A stretch of 64,000 bases of DNA, from assembly GCF_014851765.1 (NCBI RefSeq), contig NZ_JACVAI010000001.1:124001-188000 (forward strand), written 5' to 3'. The notes under the pieces are model-generated. The model ran no database searches. It saw nothing but the letters and a program-made list of their open reading frames with translations, and was not told the DNA's origin. The position numbers and the translations under genes were made by a program. Numbering within the stretch: the first letter of the stretch is position 1; each line of letters opens with the position of its first letter. Shown here piece after piece: positions 1 to 8,308 of this stretch. Source of the DNA: Pseudomonas sp. PDM04. Lineage in GTDB: Bacteria > Pseudomonadota > Gammaproteobacteria > Pseudomonadales > Pseudomonadaceae.

Positions 1-98
1 CTTTCGAAATAACGGGGCATGGCGATGGTCATGAGGGTCGCGATGATTGCCATGACCACCATCAGTTCCAGCAGGGTAAAGCCCTTTTGCCGACGCAT
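1..98 (-). CDS. Type II secretion pseudopilin, N-terminal fragment
   Basis: Partial gene running off the left edge of the window. The visible N-terminus reads MRRQKGFTLLELMVVMAII, a prepilin signature: short basic leader, Gly before the cleavage site, Phe at +1, Glu at +5 and then a hydrophobic helix. Such proteins are processed by prepilin peptidase and assemble into the type II secretion pseudopilus. It starts 3 nt after the stop of the upstream pseudopilin gene, so it is the next member of the same minus-strand operon. Which pseudopilin class it belongs to (GspG, H or I) cannot be told from 32 residues. Confidence 0.85.
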   Translation of the reverse strand, partial: MRRQKGFTLLELMVVMAIIATLMTIAMPRYFE

Positions 99-101
99 GA
101 T

Positions 102-575
102 TCACCACTCCCGATACGCAATGCCGTTGAGGCCCTTGCCCCGCGCCTTCGAATACACGTCGAAGATGTCTTCGCCTTCGCGCGGGTTCTGCGCCGAACT
201 GTCGTAGGCACGCAGGCCCCAGCCACCTTCGTCGTCGCGCTTGACCGGGACCAGCGGGTCCCGGGGCACGCGGCGCAGGAAATAGAACTTGGCGCCCTTG
301 GCGCTGCGCACGTCGCGCACGCCGTCCACCAGCACCTTGAGGCTGGGCGGATAGCCGCTGCTGTTCAGCGACTTCTCGATGTAACCGGCGTCGAACGCGC
401 GTTTGTAGGCGTCGATCGCATCGCGGATCTGATACAGCGCGGTGCGCAGTTCCTGCTCCTTGCCCCGGCGCACCACTGTCTCGGTCAGCGGTGCGGCCAT
501 GCTGGCCAGCAGGCCGATCAGCGCCAGCGTCACCACCACTTCGACCAGGGTAAAACCACGTTGCGAGGCGTTCAT
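102..575 (-). CDS. GspG-like type II secretion pseudopilin
   Basis: A 157-residue protein starting MNASQRG|FTLVEVVV, a class III prepilin leader with cleavage after Gly7 and Glu at +5, followed by a long hydrophobic helix. The C-terminal part (RRVPRDPLVP... and GEDIFDVYS) resembles the GspG globular domain, though it is not a canonical major pseudopilin. The ATG at 575 is preferred over the TTG six bases upstream because it follows the secretin stop by 2 nt and leaves room for a GAGAAG ribosome site. Inferred role: subunit of the periplasmic pseudopilus of the secretion system encoded around it. Confidence 0.85.
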   Translation of the reverse strand: MNASQRGFTLVEVVVTLALIGLLASMAAPLTETVVRRGKEQELRTALYQIRDAIDAYKRAFDAGYIEKSLNSSGYPPSLKVLVDGVRDVRSAKGAKFYFLRRVPRDPLVPVKRDDEGGWGLRAYDSSAQNPREGEDIFDVYSKARGKGLNGIAYREW

Positions 576-577
576 GA

Positions 578-2413
578 TCAAGGCTTCTCGATAAAGACCT
601 GGGTGGTGGTCGCGGCCACCGGGCGGTCGATGCGATCGGTGGTCACGGACATTGGCAGGCTGCGATCCGGCGCCTGGATGTGCATGCTGGTTTCGGTGCC
701 AGTGGTGAACTCCATGTCGGACGGGCTCTGGTACGGCAGGTTGCGCACCACCCGCGGGGTGATCGACAGCACCAGCTCCGATTTGCTGACCGAGTCCTTG
801 TTGCTGCCGAACAACCGGCCCAGCCCCGGGATGTCCCCCAGACCGGGGATCTTGTTGCCGGTGGCGCCATGGTCGTTGCGCATCAGCCCCGCCAGGATCT
901 GCGTTTCGCCGTCATGCAGGCGCAGGGTGGTCTGGGCGTTGCGGGTATCGACCTGGACCGGAATCGTGCCCTGGCGGGTCGGTTCCAGCGGCGTGGCGTT
1001 ACTGACTTCGAGGGCGATCTTGATCGCCACTTCGTTGTTCAGGTGCACGGTCGGCTGCACTTCCAGTTTCAGGCCGACGTCCAGGTAGGTCACGCTTTCA
1101 GTGATCACCGGACCCTGGGTGGACGGCACCGAGGTGGCGCTGATGATCGGCACGCGCTGACCGATGTGGATGCGCGCCTGTTCGCGGTTGCTGACGCGAA
1201 TGGTCGGACTGGCCAGGGTATTGATGTCGTTGTCCTGGGCATTGATCTTGGCCTGGGGCGACGGCGAGATGGTGATCCGGCTGGAGTCGATGCCCTTGAG
1301 CTGGTTGAGCAGCGTCACCGGCGAACCGTCGCTGTTGATCACGCCGAAGGTATTGGGCCATTGCAGGCCGAGGTCGAGAATCCGTTGGGTGGCGACTTCC
1401 ATCACCTCCACTTCCAGCACCACTTCCGGGTTGGACTGGTCTTGCGATTGCAGGAGTTTTTCGGCCATGCGGATCGCGTCTTCGGTGTCGCGCATGGTCA
1501 ATGTGTTGAGGCGTTCGTCGACGAACACGTCGCGGGTCTTGAGCATGGTCTTGACCATGTTCAACGCCGTGTTGGCGTCGATGCTGGTCAGGTAGAACGT
1601 GCGCATCACCAGCTCCTGGTAATCCTTGAGCTTCTGCGGCGAATCCGGGTAGATCAGCAGGGTGTTTTCGTTCACCACCTTCTGGTGCAGCTGGTTTTGT
1701 TGCAGCAACAGATCCACCGCGTCTTCGATGCGCACGTCGCGCACGAAGATCGTCGCCTTCATGTCCGGGCGCAGGTCCTTGTCGAAGATGAAGTTCAGGC
1801 CGGCGACCTGGGACAGCACTTCGAAAATGGTCTTCAGGTTGGCGTCGCGAAACTCCAGGGTGACCGGCCGATCCAGGCGGGTGCGCAGTTGCGGGTAGGG
1901 GATGACGTTGCGGCTCTGTACCAGGCGGATACTGCCTTGCAGTTCCAGGGCGCCGGCATTTTGCGGGTCCAGTTCGAGGATTTGCTTGACCTGGCGGTCG
2001 GCGCCGTAGAGGTCACCGCGACGCAGGTCGCCCCGGGCCAGTTCGAGTTTTTCATCCATGCTGCGCAGGTATTCGAGCTGGCGCAGGGCGTCCTGGGCAC
2101 GGCGGTTGTTCGGCTCGATGGTCAACACGCGGCTGTAGTTGATCCGGGCGGCCGCGAAATCGCGACGGGAGCGGTCGGTATCGCCCTCAGTCAGCAGCGC
2201 GGTGATGGCCCGGGTCCGGGCGGTATTGAGCGCCAGGTGCAGTTCGGTGTCGCGAGGGTTTTCCCGCAGCCCTTCCTGGATACGTGCCAGCCCCGCTTCG
2301 TATTGCCCCTGCTCGATCAACTCGGCAGCTTCCTTGTTGGCCACTTGCGCGGAACTGCACGCGGCCAGCGCAACGCAGAGGCAAAGGCTCATCGACAAAC
2401 GGATCGGGTTCAT
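578..2413 (-). CDS. gspD: Outer-membrane secretin (GspD-like) with N-terminal TPR lipoprotein region
   Basis: A 611-residue outer-membrane channel protein of a type II secretion system. The lipobox VALAAC puts the acylated Cys at residue 19, so no separate pilotin may be needed. Residues about 25-170 are helical TPR-like repeats (AAELIEQGQYEAGLARI). An STN/N0-like domain follows (TIFEVLSQVAGLNFIFDKD), then an N1-type domain and the C-terminal secretin beta-barrel (about 320-570, with VPIISATSV and LAGLMRNDHG). TPR before secretin resembles MSHA/Bfp-like or 'GspD-like' secretins more than XcpQ. It overlaps the upstream gene by 4 nt, which implies translational coupling. Confidence 0.9.
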   Translation of the reverse strand: MNPIRLSMSLCLCVALAACSSAQVANKEAAELIEQGQYEAGLARIQEGLRENPRDTELHLALNTARTRAITALLTEGDTDRSRRDFAAARINYSRVLTIEPNNRRAQDALRQLEYLRSMDEKLELARGDLRRGDLYGADRQVKQILELDPQNAGALELQGSIRLVQSRNVIPYPQLRTRLDRPVTLEFRDANLKTIFEVLSQVAGLNFIFDKDLRPDMKATIFVRDVRIEDAVDLLLQQNQLHQKVVNENTLLIYPDSPQKLKDYQELVMRTFYLTSIDANTALNMVKTMLKTRDVFVDERLNTLTMRDTEDAIRMAEKLLQSQDQSNPEVVLEVEVMEVATQRILDLGLQWPNTFGVINSDGSPVTLLNQLKGIDSSRITISPSPQAKINAQDNDINTLASPTIRVSNREQARIHIGQRVPIISATSVPSTQGPVITESVTYLDVGLKLEVQPTVHLNNEVAIKIALEVSNATPLEPTRQGTIPVQVDTRNAQTTLRLHDGETQILAGLMRNDHGATGNKIPGLGDIPGLGRLFGSNKDSVSKSELVLSITPRVVRNLPYQSPSDMEFTTGTETSMHIQAPDRSLPMSVTTDRIDRPVAATTTQVFIEKP

Positions 2414-2928
2414 GGCGCGCTCCCCACAGACAAGGTCTGGGACAAATGCATAGGCAGGTAGACCAGGCTCAACTCCCTGTCGGAGATGCCCTCGATCCGC
2501 CAGGTTTCGTCGATCACATCCCCTTTGCGTACGACGTATATTTTTTCGCCGTTCTGCAAAAACACCTGCAGGTCGGAACGGTCATCCAGCCGGCCAACGA
2601 ACTGGAACGGCATCGGCGGTGCAGTGGGGGCCTGCAGCACCGGGGTCACATTGACGGGTTGCTCGGTGACGCTGGCCAGGGTCGGCGCGGCTTTCCAGCT
2701 GCGGGCGGCAAACAGGTCGCCCGCCGGGCTCAAGTCCCTGATCGCCGCCGGTTTGCCCGCAGCGGGCGTGGCCGGCAAGGCACCCTTGGCCTTGGCCTTG
2801 GCCGGGGGGGCGACCGCCGCCAGCGAGACATCGCCCTCTCCGGCCGGCGTCCAGTACTCGGGTAACCAGGCCAGCGCCGCCGCGACGCCGAAGAAGCCCA
2901 CCCATCCTGCTACGCGCTTGGTGTTCAT
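2410..2928 (-). CDS. GspC/PilP-like inner-membrane linker protein
   Basis: A 172-residue protein with one N-terminal membrane span (VGFFGVAAALAWLP), a Pro/Ala/Lys-rich flexible linker and a C-terminal beta-rich domain (PFQFVGRLDDRSDLQVFLQNGEKIYVVRKGD). That layout is shared by PilP and the GspC homology region, which contact the N0 domain of the secretin from the periplasmic side. The second of two adjacent ATGs is preferred because it spaces the GAGGTC ribosome site better. It sits between the PilO-like gene and the secretin, the order pilMNOPQ, which supports the assignment. Sequence similarity alone is weak. Confidence 0.7.
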   Translation of the reverse strand: MNTKRVAGWVGFFGVAAALAWLPEYWTPAGEGDVSLAAVAPPAKAKAKGALPATPAAGKPAAIRDLSPAGDLFAARSWKAAPTLASVTEQPVNVTPVLQAPTAPPMPFQFVGRLDDRSDLQVFLQNGEKIYVVRKGDVIDETWRIEGISDRELSLVYLPMHLSQTLSVGSAP

Positions 2929-3476
2929 CATGACCTCGACAGGTAAAGGGTCAGGCGGATGCGCCCGGTCAGGTCGGTGTCGGCGATTTTCTTGCGCTGG
3001 AACTCCACGTCTTCCACCACCACCGCTGGCAACTGGCCGAGCAAGGCATGCAGGAAGCGCCGCAGTTGCGGGTAGCTGCCGCGCACCGGCAGCAGGATCT
3101 GATAACGCGCCAGGTGGGTCTTGGGGTCGATGCCCAGGGCGTATTCACCCCGTGCCAGGGTGATGCGTTCCTTCGCCGCGAGGGCGTAGATCTTGTCGAT
3201 GGCCACCGTGGCCTGGGGTTGCGCCGGCAGTTTGCTGCGAAAGTCATCGAGTTGCCGTTGCGGCACCACGGGGGCGGCGACGCTGCCCTCCTCGACCCTG
3301 GCCAGGTAGTCGCGGGCGTCAAGGGTCTGCTGGCTGAGCTGTTGCAGCGACTGCCAGTGCGGCATCAGGCCTGCCAGGCCATACACCAGCGCCAATACCA
3401 GCATCGCCGCCCCCGCCAGGCCGGGAACGCCCAGGCCCTGCAGGTATTCGTGGACGATCAGTCTAGGGATTCGCAT
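2928..3476 (-). CDS. PilO/GspM-like secretion assembly platform protein
   Basis: A 182-residue bitopic inner-membrane protein. It has a short cytoplasmic N-terminus, one hydrophobic helix (AAMLVLALVYGLAGLMP), a coiled-coil stretch rich in Gln/Leu, and an alpha/beta periplasmic domain (VAIDKIYALAAKERITL ... LLPVRGSYPQLRRFLHALL) typical of PilO/GspM ferredoxin-like folds. The start at 3476 overlaps the upstream PilN-like gene by 14 nt. Together with PilM- and PilN-like neighbours it would form the inner-membrane platform that links the GspE ATPase to the pseudopilus. Confidence 0.75.
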   Translation of the reverse strand: MRIPRLIVHEYLQGLGVPGLAGAAMLVLALVYGLAGLMPHWQSLQQLSQQTLDARDYLARVEEGSVAAPVVPQRQLDDFRSKLPAQPQATVAIDKIYALAAKERITLARGEYALGIDPKTHLARYQILLPVRGSYPQLRRFLHALLGQLPAVVVEDVEFQRKKIADTDLTGRIRLTLYLSRS

Positions 3477-4008
3477 CGCCAATCTCCCAGGTAGCCGACA
3501 GGTTGAATTGCACCGGGTGCTCCGGCACGTTGGCCACGATTTCGTGGCTGAGCAGCGACACATCGGACAGCTCGTCGCTGGCCTCGAGGTTGCGGTGGAA
3601 ATCGAGCATGGCTTCCAGGTCCTTCGCTTCCGCGCTGATCCGCACCTGCCCTTTGCGGGCATCGGGGGTCAGGGTCAGCAAGGCGATGTCGTCGCGAGGC
3701 ATGGCTTCGAGCATGGCGAACAGGCTTTCCCAGGGCCGGCGCAGTTGCTGCGAGACCTTGCGCATCTCGGCAAGGTTTTGTGCCTGTTCGCGGACCTGGG
3801 CCGGGGTCAGTTCGACTTTGGCACCGCTGTCGCCAGTCAGTACGCGCTGGGTGGTCTGCAGGTGCCCCTGCTGTTGCTCGACCTGTTCGCCCAAGTGCAG
3901 CGACATCACCAGGCAGCCCAGCGCCAGTCCCCCGCCCATGGCCAGCAGGCTCCAGCCCAGCGGGCCGGAACGTCGACGGGGCTGAAAATCCAGGTTGAGG
4001 GCGCGCAT
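3463..4008 (-). CDS. PilN/GspL-C-terminal-like assembly platform protein
   Basis: A 181-residue protein with the PilN signature at the N-terminus (MRALNLDFQPRRR, similar to the INLLPWR-type motif that binds PilM). A single membrane helix (LAMGGGLALGCLVMSLHL), a coiled coil and a periplasmic domain (DIALLTLTPDARKGQVRISAEAKDLEAMLDFHRNLEA) of the PilN/ferredoxin type follow. It begins 1 nt after the PilM-like stop. In classical type II systems PilM and PilN functions are fused as GspL; here they are separate, as in type IV pili. Confidence 0.75.
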   Translation of the reverse strand: MRALNLDFQPRRRSGPLGWSLLAMGGGLALGCLVMSLHLGEQVEQQQGHLQTTQRVLTGDSGAKVELTPAQVREQAQNLAEMRKVSQQLRRPWESLFAMLEAMPRDDIALLTLTPDARKGQVRISAEAKDLEAMLDFHRNLEASDELSDVSLLSHEIVANVPEHPVQFNLSATWEIGDANP

Positions 4009-4009
4009 C

Positions 4010-4813
4010 TCAGGCCACCGCCCGGGACATGACGTACAGGCAATCGCGTACGGGTGTGCGGCCTTCTTCGAGGGTGCGCAAGTGCACCTCGGGCAGATCG
4101 GGCTGCACGTCGACGCGCGCCGGGGCATGCAGGTAGACGTTCAGCGGGCGCTCGCTGGTGGACGCCTGCAACTGGCATTCGCGGGCGATCAATGCGCTCA
4201 GCGCGGCGTCACTGTCGCTGCTGCCCACCGAGCGCACCGAGGTCCAGCGCTGTTCACGGGCCAGCAGCAACACACTGCGCACCGGTTCCGCCACCACGAA
4301 CAGGAAGTCGCCGCCTGCCAGGCTCTTGTCGAAGTGATTGAACGCCGCCATCAGGTACGGCTGCACCGAACGCAGGCGCAGGCCACGGGCACGGGTCAGG
4401 GTGCGCAGGCGGGTCAGCAGGTCCTCGGGCAATGCGCTGGCGACGCGGTCATGGCCCGCCGGTTCCGCCGAGAGCACCAGGCTCCAGGGTTGGCTCGGCA
4501 CGCCGTACAGGTCTTCGAAGCACAGTTGCGCGAAGCCGTGCAATTCGCCGGGGCTGCTGATCTGCTCGCTCCAGGGCACCAGGCAGAAGCGGCTGAAGTG
4601 CCCGGAAATCACCACGCTCAACTCGGCACCGGCACGGGTGTGGTCGGCCAGCAGGTGGTCGAGGGTGTCCAGGGCCACGGCCCAGGCATGGAAGCCTTCG
4701 TCGATGAAACCGACGCTGCCCAGCCACAGGGTTTCGCTGCCACGGCGCTGGCCGAGGCCGACGCCGCTGGCGCCGATCACGGCGACATAACGCTCACGAG
4801 ATAAAAGTGACAC
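4010..4813 (-). CDS. PilM/GspL-cytoplasmic-domain-like protein
   Basis: A 267-residue soluble protein, presumed to be the cytoplasmic actin-like PilM/GspL component by position between gspE and the PilN-like gene and by its beta-rich N-terminal layout. Residues such as FLFVVAEPVRSVLLLARE fit an actin-fold sheet, but no strong motif is visible. A GTG start at 4813 is chosen because AGGAG stands 7 nt upstream. This makes a 20-nt overlap with the end of gspE. No ATP-binding loop is obvious, which is common in divergent GspL domains. Confidence 0.6.
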   Translation of the reverse strand: MSLLSRERYVAVIGASGVGLGQRRGSETLWLGSVGFIDEGFHAWAVALDTLDHLLADHTRAGAELSVVISGHFSRFCLVPWSEQISSPGELHGFAQLCFEDLYGVPSQPWSLVLSAEPAGHDRVASALPEDLLTRLRTLTRARGLRLRSVQPYLMAAFNHFDKSLAGGDFLFVVAEPVRSVLLLAREQRWTSVRSVGSSDSDAALSALIARECQLQASTSERPLNVYLHAPARVDVQPDLPEVHLRTLEEGRTPVRDCLYVMSRAVA

Positions 4814-6500
4814 GATTGATCTCCTCGAGAGTGGTCCGGCCCTGTTGCACCAGTTCCAGGGCCGATTCGCGCAGCAGGCGCAGGCCACGCTTGCAGGCGT
4901 GGGCCTTGATTTTCGCAATCGGTTGGCGCTCGACGATCATTTGCCGCAGCTCATCGTCCAGGTGCAGCAGCTCGGCAATGGCGCTGCGCCCACGGTAGCC
5001 GGTGCCGCGACAATGCCCGCAGCCCTTGCCATGGACGAAGTGGTAGCGGGCGGCCTGTTGCGCATCCAGGCCGGAAGCCTCCAGCTCTTCTTCGCTGGGG
5101 AGGTACGGGCTGCTGCAACTGGTGCAGACCAGGCGAATCAGGCGCTGGGCCAGTACCGCATTGAGTGCCGACACCAGGCTGTAGGGGTCGATTTCCATCT
5201 GAGTGAAACGGCCGATCACGTCGAACACGTTGTTGGCGTGGATGGTGGTGAACACCAGGTGCCCGGTGAGCGCCGATTGCACGGCAATCTGTGCGGTGTC
5301 GGGGTCGCGGATTTCCCCGACCATGATCTTGTCCGGGTCATGACGCAGGATCGAACGCAGGCCCCGGGCGAAGGTCAGGCCCTTTTTCTCGTTGACCGGG
5401 ATTTGCAGCACCCCCGGCAACTGGTACTCCACCGGGTCTTCGATGGTGATGATCTTGTCCACGCCGTGGTTGATCTCGGTGATCATCGCGTACAGCGTGG
5501 TGGTTTTGCCGCTGCCGGTGGGGCCGGTGACCAGCACCATGCCGTAGGGTTCGGCGGCCAGGCGACGCAGCTGGCGCAGGGTTTCCTCCTCGAAGCCCAG
5601 GGCCTGCAATTGCACGCCGCAGACCTTGTCGGCCAGGTCCTGCTTGTCGAGCACCCGCAGCACTGCGTCTTCACCGAAGATGCTCGGCATGATCGACACC
5701 CGGAAGTCGATCTGCCGGCCGCTGATGCCGATCTTGAAGCGCCCGTCCTGGGGCACGCGCTTCTCGCCGATGTCCAGCTCGGCCATGACCTTGACCCGCG
5801 AAATCACCTGCTCGGCAAACTCGCTGCCCTGGATCTTGCTGATGTTGTTGAGCACGCCGTCGATCCGGTACTTGATCACCAGGCCGCTGCCGGTGGTGCC
5901 CAGGTGGATGTCGCTGGCGTGCATTTTCAAGGCGTCGTAGAGGGTCGAGTTGACCAGCTTGACCACGACGCTGGCGTCCTCGCTGATGCTGGTCAGCGAC
6001 AGGCTTTGCAGGGTGTCGACTTCGGTATTGGCGTCGGCCTGGGCGTTGAGCGATTCCACCGCGTGAAAGCTCTCTTCGTGACGCGCCAGATACGCCTTCA
6101 GGTCGTCGGCATGCACCAGGTACAACGGCGCGCCGTGCAGGCAGTCGTCGATCCAGGCCAGGCGTGCGGTGTCGAAGGGGTCGGCGAACACGCCGATGAC
6201 CGCGTCCTCGTGACGCAGCAGGATGAATTCACGTTTCAGGCATTGGGCCAGGGTGACCCGGTCGAACACCGGGGTGGCCTTGAACAGCGTGTCGGTGTCG
6301 AGCACCGGGTAATGCAGGGTCGCGCCGAGGCACTGGATGAAGGGCATGGGCGCCAGTTCGCACAACACCCCGAGGGCTTCGAGCATCCGTTCGCCGGAAC
6401 GGCCGGCCAGCGCCCGGGCCTGGGCCAGTTGCTCACTGGAAAAGCGCGATGGGGGACATTCCAACTGCGCCGATTCAACGGCAAGGGATAGACGGTCCAT
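4794..6500 (-). CDS. gspE: GspE/PilB-family secretion ATPase
   Basis: A 568-residue hexameric traffic ATPase that powers pseudopilus assembly from the cytoplasmic face. An N-terminal MshE/GspE N1-type domain (to about residue 150) is followed by the N2 domain (DIHLGTTGSGLVIKYRIDG). The Walker A loop GPTGSGKTTT is centred on Lys332. An Asp box, Walker B (KIMVGEIRDPDTA) and His box (TGHLVFTTIHAN) follow. A CM zinc-binding tetracysteine site (CTSC...CGHC) lies near the C-terminus, as in GspE. All catalytic motifs are intact. It overlaps the PilM-like gene and lies 84 nt downstream of the receiver gene. Confidence 0.95.
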   Translation of the reverse strand: MDRLSLAVESAQLECPPSRFSSEQLAQARALAGRSGERMLEALGVLCELAPMPFIQCLGATLHYPVLDTDTLFKATPVFDRVTLAQCLKREFILLRHEDAVIGVFADPFDTARLAWIDDCLHGAPLYLVHADDLKAYLARHEESFHAVESLNAQADANTEVDTLQSLSLTSISEDASVVVKLVNSTLYDALKMHASDIHLGTTGSGLVIKYRIDGVLNNISKIQGSEFAEQVISRVKVMAELDIGEKRVPQDGRFKIGISGRQIDFRVSIMPSIFGEDAVLRVLDKQDLADKVCGVQLQALGFEEETLRQLRRLAAEPYGMVLVTGPTGSGKTTTLYAMITEINHGVDKIITIEDPVEYQLPGVLQIPVNEKKGLTFARGLRSILRHDPDKIMVGEIRDPDTAQIAVQSALTGHLVFTTIHANNVFDVIGRFTQMEIDPYSLVSALNAVLAQRLIRLVCTSCSSPYLPSEEELEASGLDAQQAARYHFVHGKGCGHCRGTGYRGRSAIAELLHLDDELRQMIVERQPIAKIKAHACKRGLRLLRESALELVQQGRTTLEEINRVTFIS

Positions 6501-6584
6501 GGCTTGCTCTCCAACGCCGGGGGCTTTGAGCCCTGTCGACGCGGCGAGCGATTACGGTGGAGACCGCAGCGGCTTGTCGCGCCT

Positions 6585-7115
6585 TTACTCCCCGGTGAGC
6601 AATTGTTCGTCGTCTGGTGCCTTGGAGGTCGAACTTCGTCGGCGATCCGCCAGCACCCAACTGCCGTCGTACAACTGCAGCGGGAAACTCTCATTCCTGC
6701 TCTGGCGTCGTTCGACAAAACCTTCGGCGTTGCCCATGCCGGTGAGGGGTTCACGCTTCATCCCCAGAAGGTCGCACACGGCTCGGGCCAGTTCCGCCAT
6801 TGGAAACGGTTTGAACAGGATATGGCTGACACCCAGTTGGTGGGCCCTTTCGCAGACTTCAGCGGTCGGGTGCCCGGTGATCAGCACAAAATGGCAGTTC
6901 CTGTTCTGGCGGATAGCTTCGAGCACCTCAAAACCTTCCATATCAGGCAAGCGGTAATCGAACACCATCACATCGGGTGCGAACTGTTCGGCTTCACCGA
7001 TACCCGTCGCACCGTCATGTGCAATCCGAACGTCCAGTTCCTGCGCCTGAAGGTAATCCTTGAGGTTTTCAGCAAGAAGCTGTTCGTCTTCAACAACCAG
7101 TACTTTGTTTAACAA
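6585..7115 (-). CDS. Stand-alone response-regulator receiver protein
   Basis: A 176-residue protein with one CheY-like receiver domain over residues 1-120: acidic pair Glu9/Asp10, phospho-acceptor Asp53 (VFDYRLPD), switch Thr80 and Lys102 (FKPF). About 50 residues follow without a recognisable output or DNA-binding domain. It is the first gene after a candidate sigma-54 promoter and directly precedes gspE. It may therefore tune secretion-machine activity by protein contact rather than act as a transcription factor. The partner kinase is not in the window. Confidence 0.85.
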   Translation of the reverse strand: MLNKVLVVEDEQLLAENLKDYLQAQELDVRIAHDGATGIGEAEQFAPDVMVFDYRLPDMEGFEVLEAIRQNRNCHFVLITGHPTAEVCERAHQLGVSHILFKPFPMAELARAVCDLLGMKREPLTGMGNAEGFVERRQSRNESFPLQLYDGSWVLADRRRSSTSKAPDDEQLLTGE

Positions 7116-7182
7116 GGTGGACTCCTTGAAACCGCAGGTCCGATTTCCGAGCCTGGTGGAGTGCGCGCCTTGATAGGGCTAA

Positions 7183-7199
7183 CGCACACTTCATGCCAG
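7183..7199 (-). promoter_or_regulatory. Candidate sigma-54 promoter of the receiver-gspE secretion operon
   Basis: On the minus strand the sequence reads CTGGCATGAAGTGTGCG. It has the GG-N10-GC spacing of sigma-54 promoters, a good -24 element (TGGCATG) and a partial -12 element (GTGC). A transcript would start near 7172, giving a leader of about 57 nt before the ATG at 7115. Two CCCC-N6-GGGG inverted repeats lie 75-135 bp upstream, where an enhancer-binding protein would sit. Confidence 0.55.
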
Positions 7200-7271
7200 G
7201 CTGAGCGCCGGTAATTTCACCACTGCATCCCATTGAATTGCTTCGAATCACCTGTTCGTCCAGGCACCCTT

Positions 7272-7289
7272 TTCCCCAAAGACGGGGAA
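7272..7289. promoter_or_regulatory. Inverted repeat TTCCCC-N6-GGGGAA, candidate enhancer site
   Basis: Perfect 6-bp arms TTCCCC and GGGGAA around a 6-bp spacer (AAAGAC). It lies about 75 bp upstream of the -24 element at 7183-7199. The core CCCC-N6-GGGG recurs at 7317-7330 and 19344-19357, with looser copies near 19185 and 19996. The recurrence next to sigma-54-like promoters suggests an activator binding site; no protein can be assigned from sequence. Confidence 0.45.
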
Positions 7290-7314
7290 GCGCACGAAAG
7301 GTCGCCGAAGCTTT

Positions 7315-7333
7315 TCCCCCACTATTGGGGGGG
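7315..7333. promoter_or_regulatory. Inverted repeat CCCCC-ACTATT-GGGGG, candidate enhancer site or operon terminator
   Basis: Arms CCCCC (7316-7320) and GGGGG (within 7327-7333) flank a 6-bp spacer. It lies 7 nt past the stop of the isomerase gene and about 120 bp upstream of the secretion-operon promoter. No T-tract follows on the minus strand (the stem is followed by AAAA), so it is a poor intrinsic terminator. The shared CCCC-N6-GGGG pattern favours a regulatory role. Confidence 0.4.
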
Positions 7334-7339
7334 CAATCC

Positions 7340-8293
7340 TCAGTCGCCGTCAATCCTTTGAATTCGATTGCTGGAGCGCAACTGCGCAAGCACCTGCTGA
7401 CGAACCTGGACTTGTTGCTGTCGGGCAAGGTACGCCCTGACACTTTCCAGTCCCTGTGTTTCTGAGACATCGACCGCCTCCAAGTGGTTCTGTTGAAAGA
7501 TCAGATGCCAGCCCAGCGGTGTGCGGACCGGCGCGCTGACCTCACCGGGCTGCAAGGCAAACGCTGCCGCTTCGAACGTGGGCAGCATCCGTCCACGGGG
7601 GAAATAGCCCAGGTCACCGCCCGCGCTGGCGGATGCATCTTCGGACCCGGTCCGGGCCACGCTGGCAAAATCCTCGCCCTGGGCGATCCTGACCTGCATC
7701 TGTACCAGGCGCAGCCGCGCCGCTTCGACGGTGGCGGCGTCGGCGTCCTGCGCCACCTTTATCAGGATGTGCCGGGCCTGCACGGTTTCCGGCTGGCTCA
7801 TGTCGGCGCGGTGTTGCTCATAGAAAGCCCGGACCTGCTGTTCATCCGGACCGTCCACCTGGGTCAATTGCGCGAACATTTGCCGGGCCGCGAGCTCGCG
7901 GCGGGTGTACTCGGCAAAACCGGCCTCGTCGAAACCGGCATCCTCCAGGCGCTGCGCGAACTTCTCGGCACCGCCCAGGGCGGCGCGCATCCGTTCCACC
8001 TGGTCTTGCACCGCAACATCACTGATGACCACACCGCGCTTGACCGATTCCTGCCACAGCAACTCACGGTCGATCAGCGCATCCAGGGCCTGCTGGCGCA
8101 ATTGCTTGTACGCTTTGGGGTTGCGAATGCTGCCCAGCGCCCGGCCCTGATCTTCCAGGTATTCGGCAAAATACCGTTCGAAGCGCAACGCCGATATCTC
8201 TTGATCGTTGACCCGCGCAACCGCCGGGCCATTGCTGGCCAATGCCCCGGGCAACCACAGGGTCAGCAGTATCAGTAACGTGTTGAATGTCAT
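7340..8293 (-). CDS. Periplasmic parvulin-type peptidyl-prolyl cis-trans isomerase (PpiC/SurA family)
   Basis: A 317-residue folding helper with a Sec signal peptide (LLILLTLWLPGALA|SN). A SurA-N-like helical region follows (VARVNDQEISALRFERYFAEYL), then a parvulin domain from about residue 165 (VQARHILIKV ... GEDFASVARTGSEDASASAGGDLGYFPRGRMLPTFEAAAF ... GWHLIFQQ). It is the last gene of the oxidase operon, 15 nt after the cytochrome fusion gene. The Leptothrix mof operon also carries a peptidyl-prolyl isomerase (mofB) after its oxidase. I infer that it folds the giant oxidase before export. Confidence 0.85.
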   Translation of the reverse strand: MTFNTLLILLTLWLPGALASNGPAVARVNDQEISALRFERYFAEYLEDQGRALGSIRNPKAYKQLRQQALDALIDRELLWQESVKRGVVISDVAVQDQVERMRAALGGAEKFAQRLEDAGFDEAGFAEYTRRELAARQMFAQLTQVDGPDEQQVRAFYEQHRADMSQPETVQARHILIKVAQDADAATVEAARLRLVQMQVRIAQGEDFASVARTGSEDASASAGGDLGYFPRGRMLPTFEAAAFALQPGEVSAPVRTPLGWHLIFQQNHLEAVDVSETQGLESVRAYLARQQQVQVRQQVLAQLRSSNRIQRIDGD

Positions 8294-8308
8294 GATCGAG
8301 GCCTCCGC

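Noticed and set aside
1..7115. A complete type IV pilus locus (pilM/N/O/P, secretin, ATPase)
   Set aside because: No retraction ATPase, pilin of normal type, PilC next to PilB, or twitching genes are present. GspG and GspF of type II character and the oxidase between them favour secretion.
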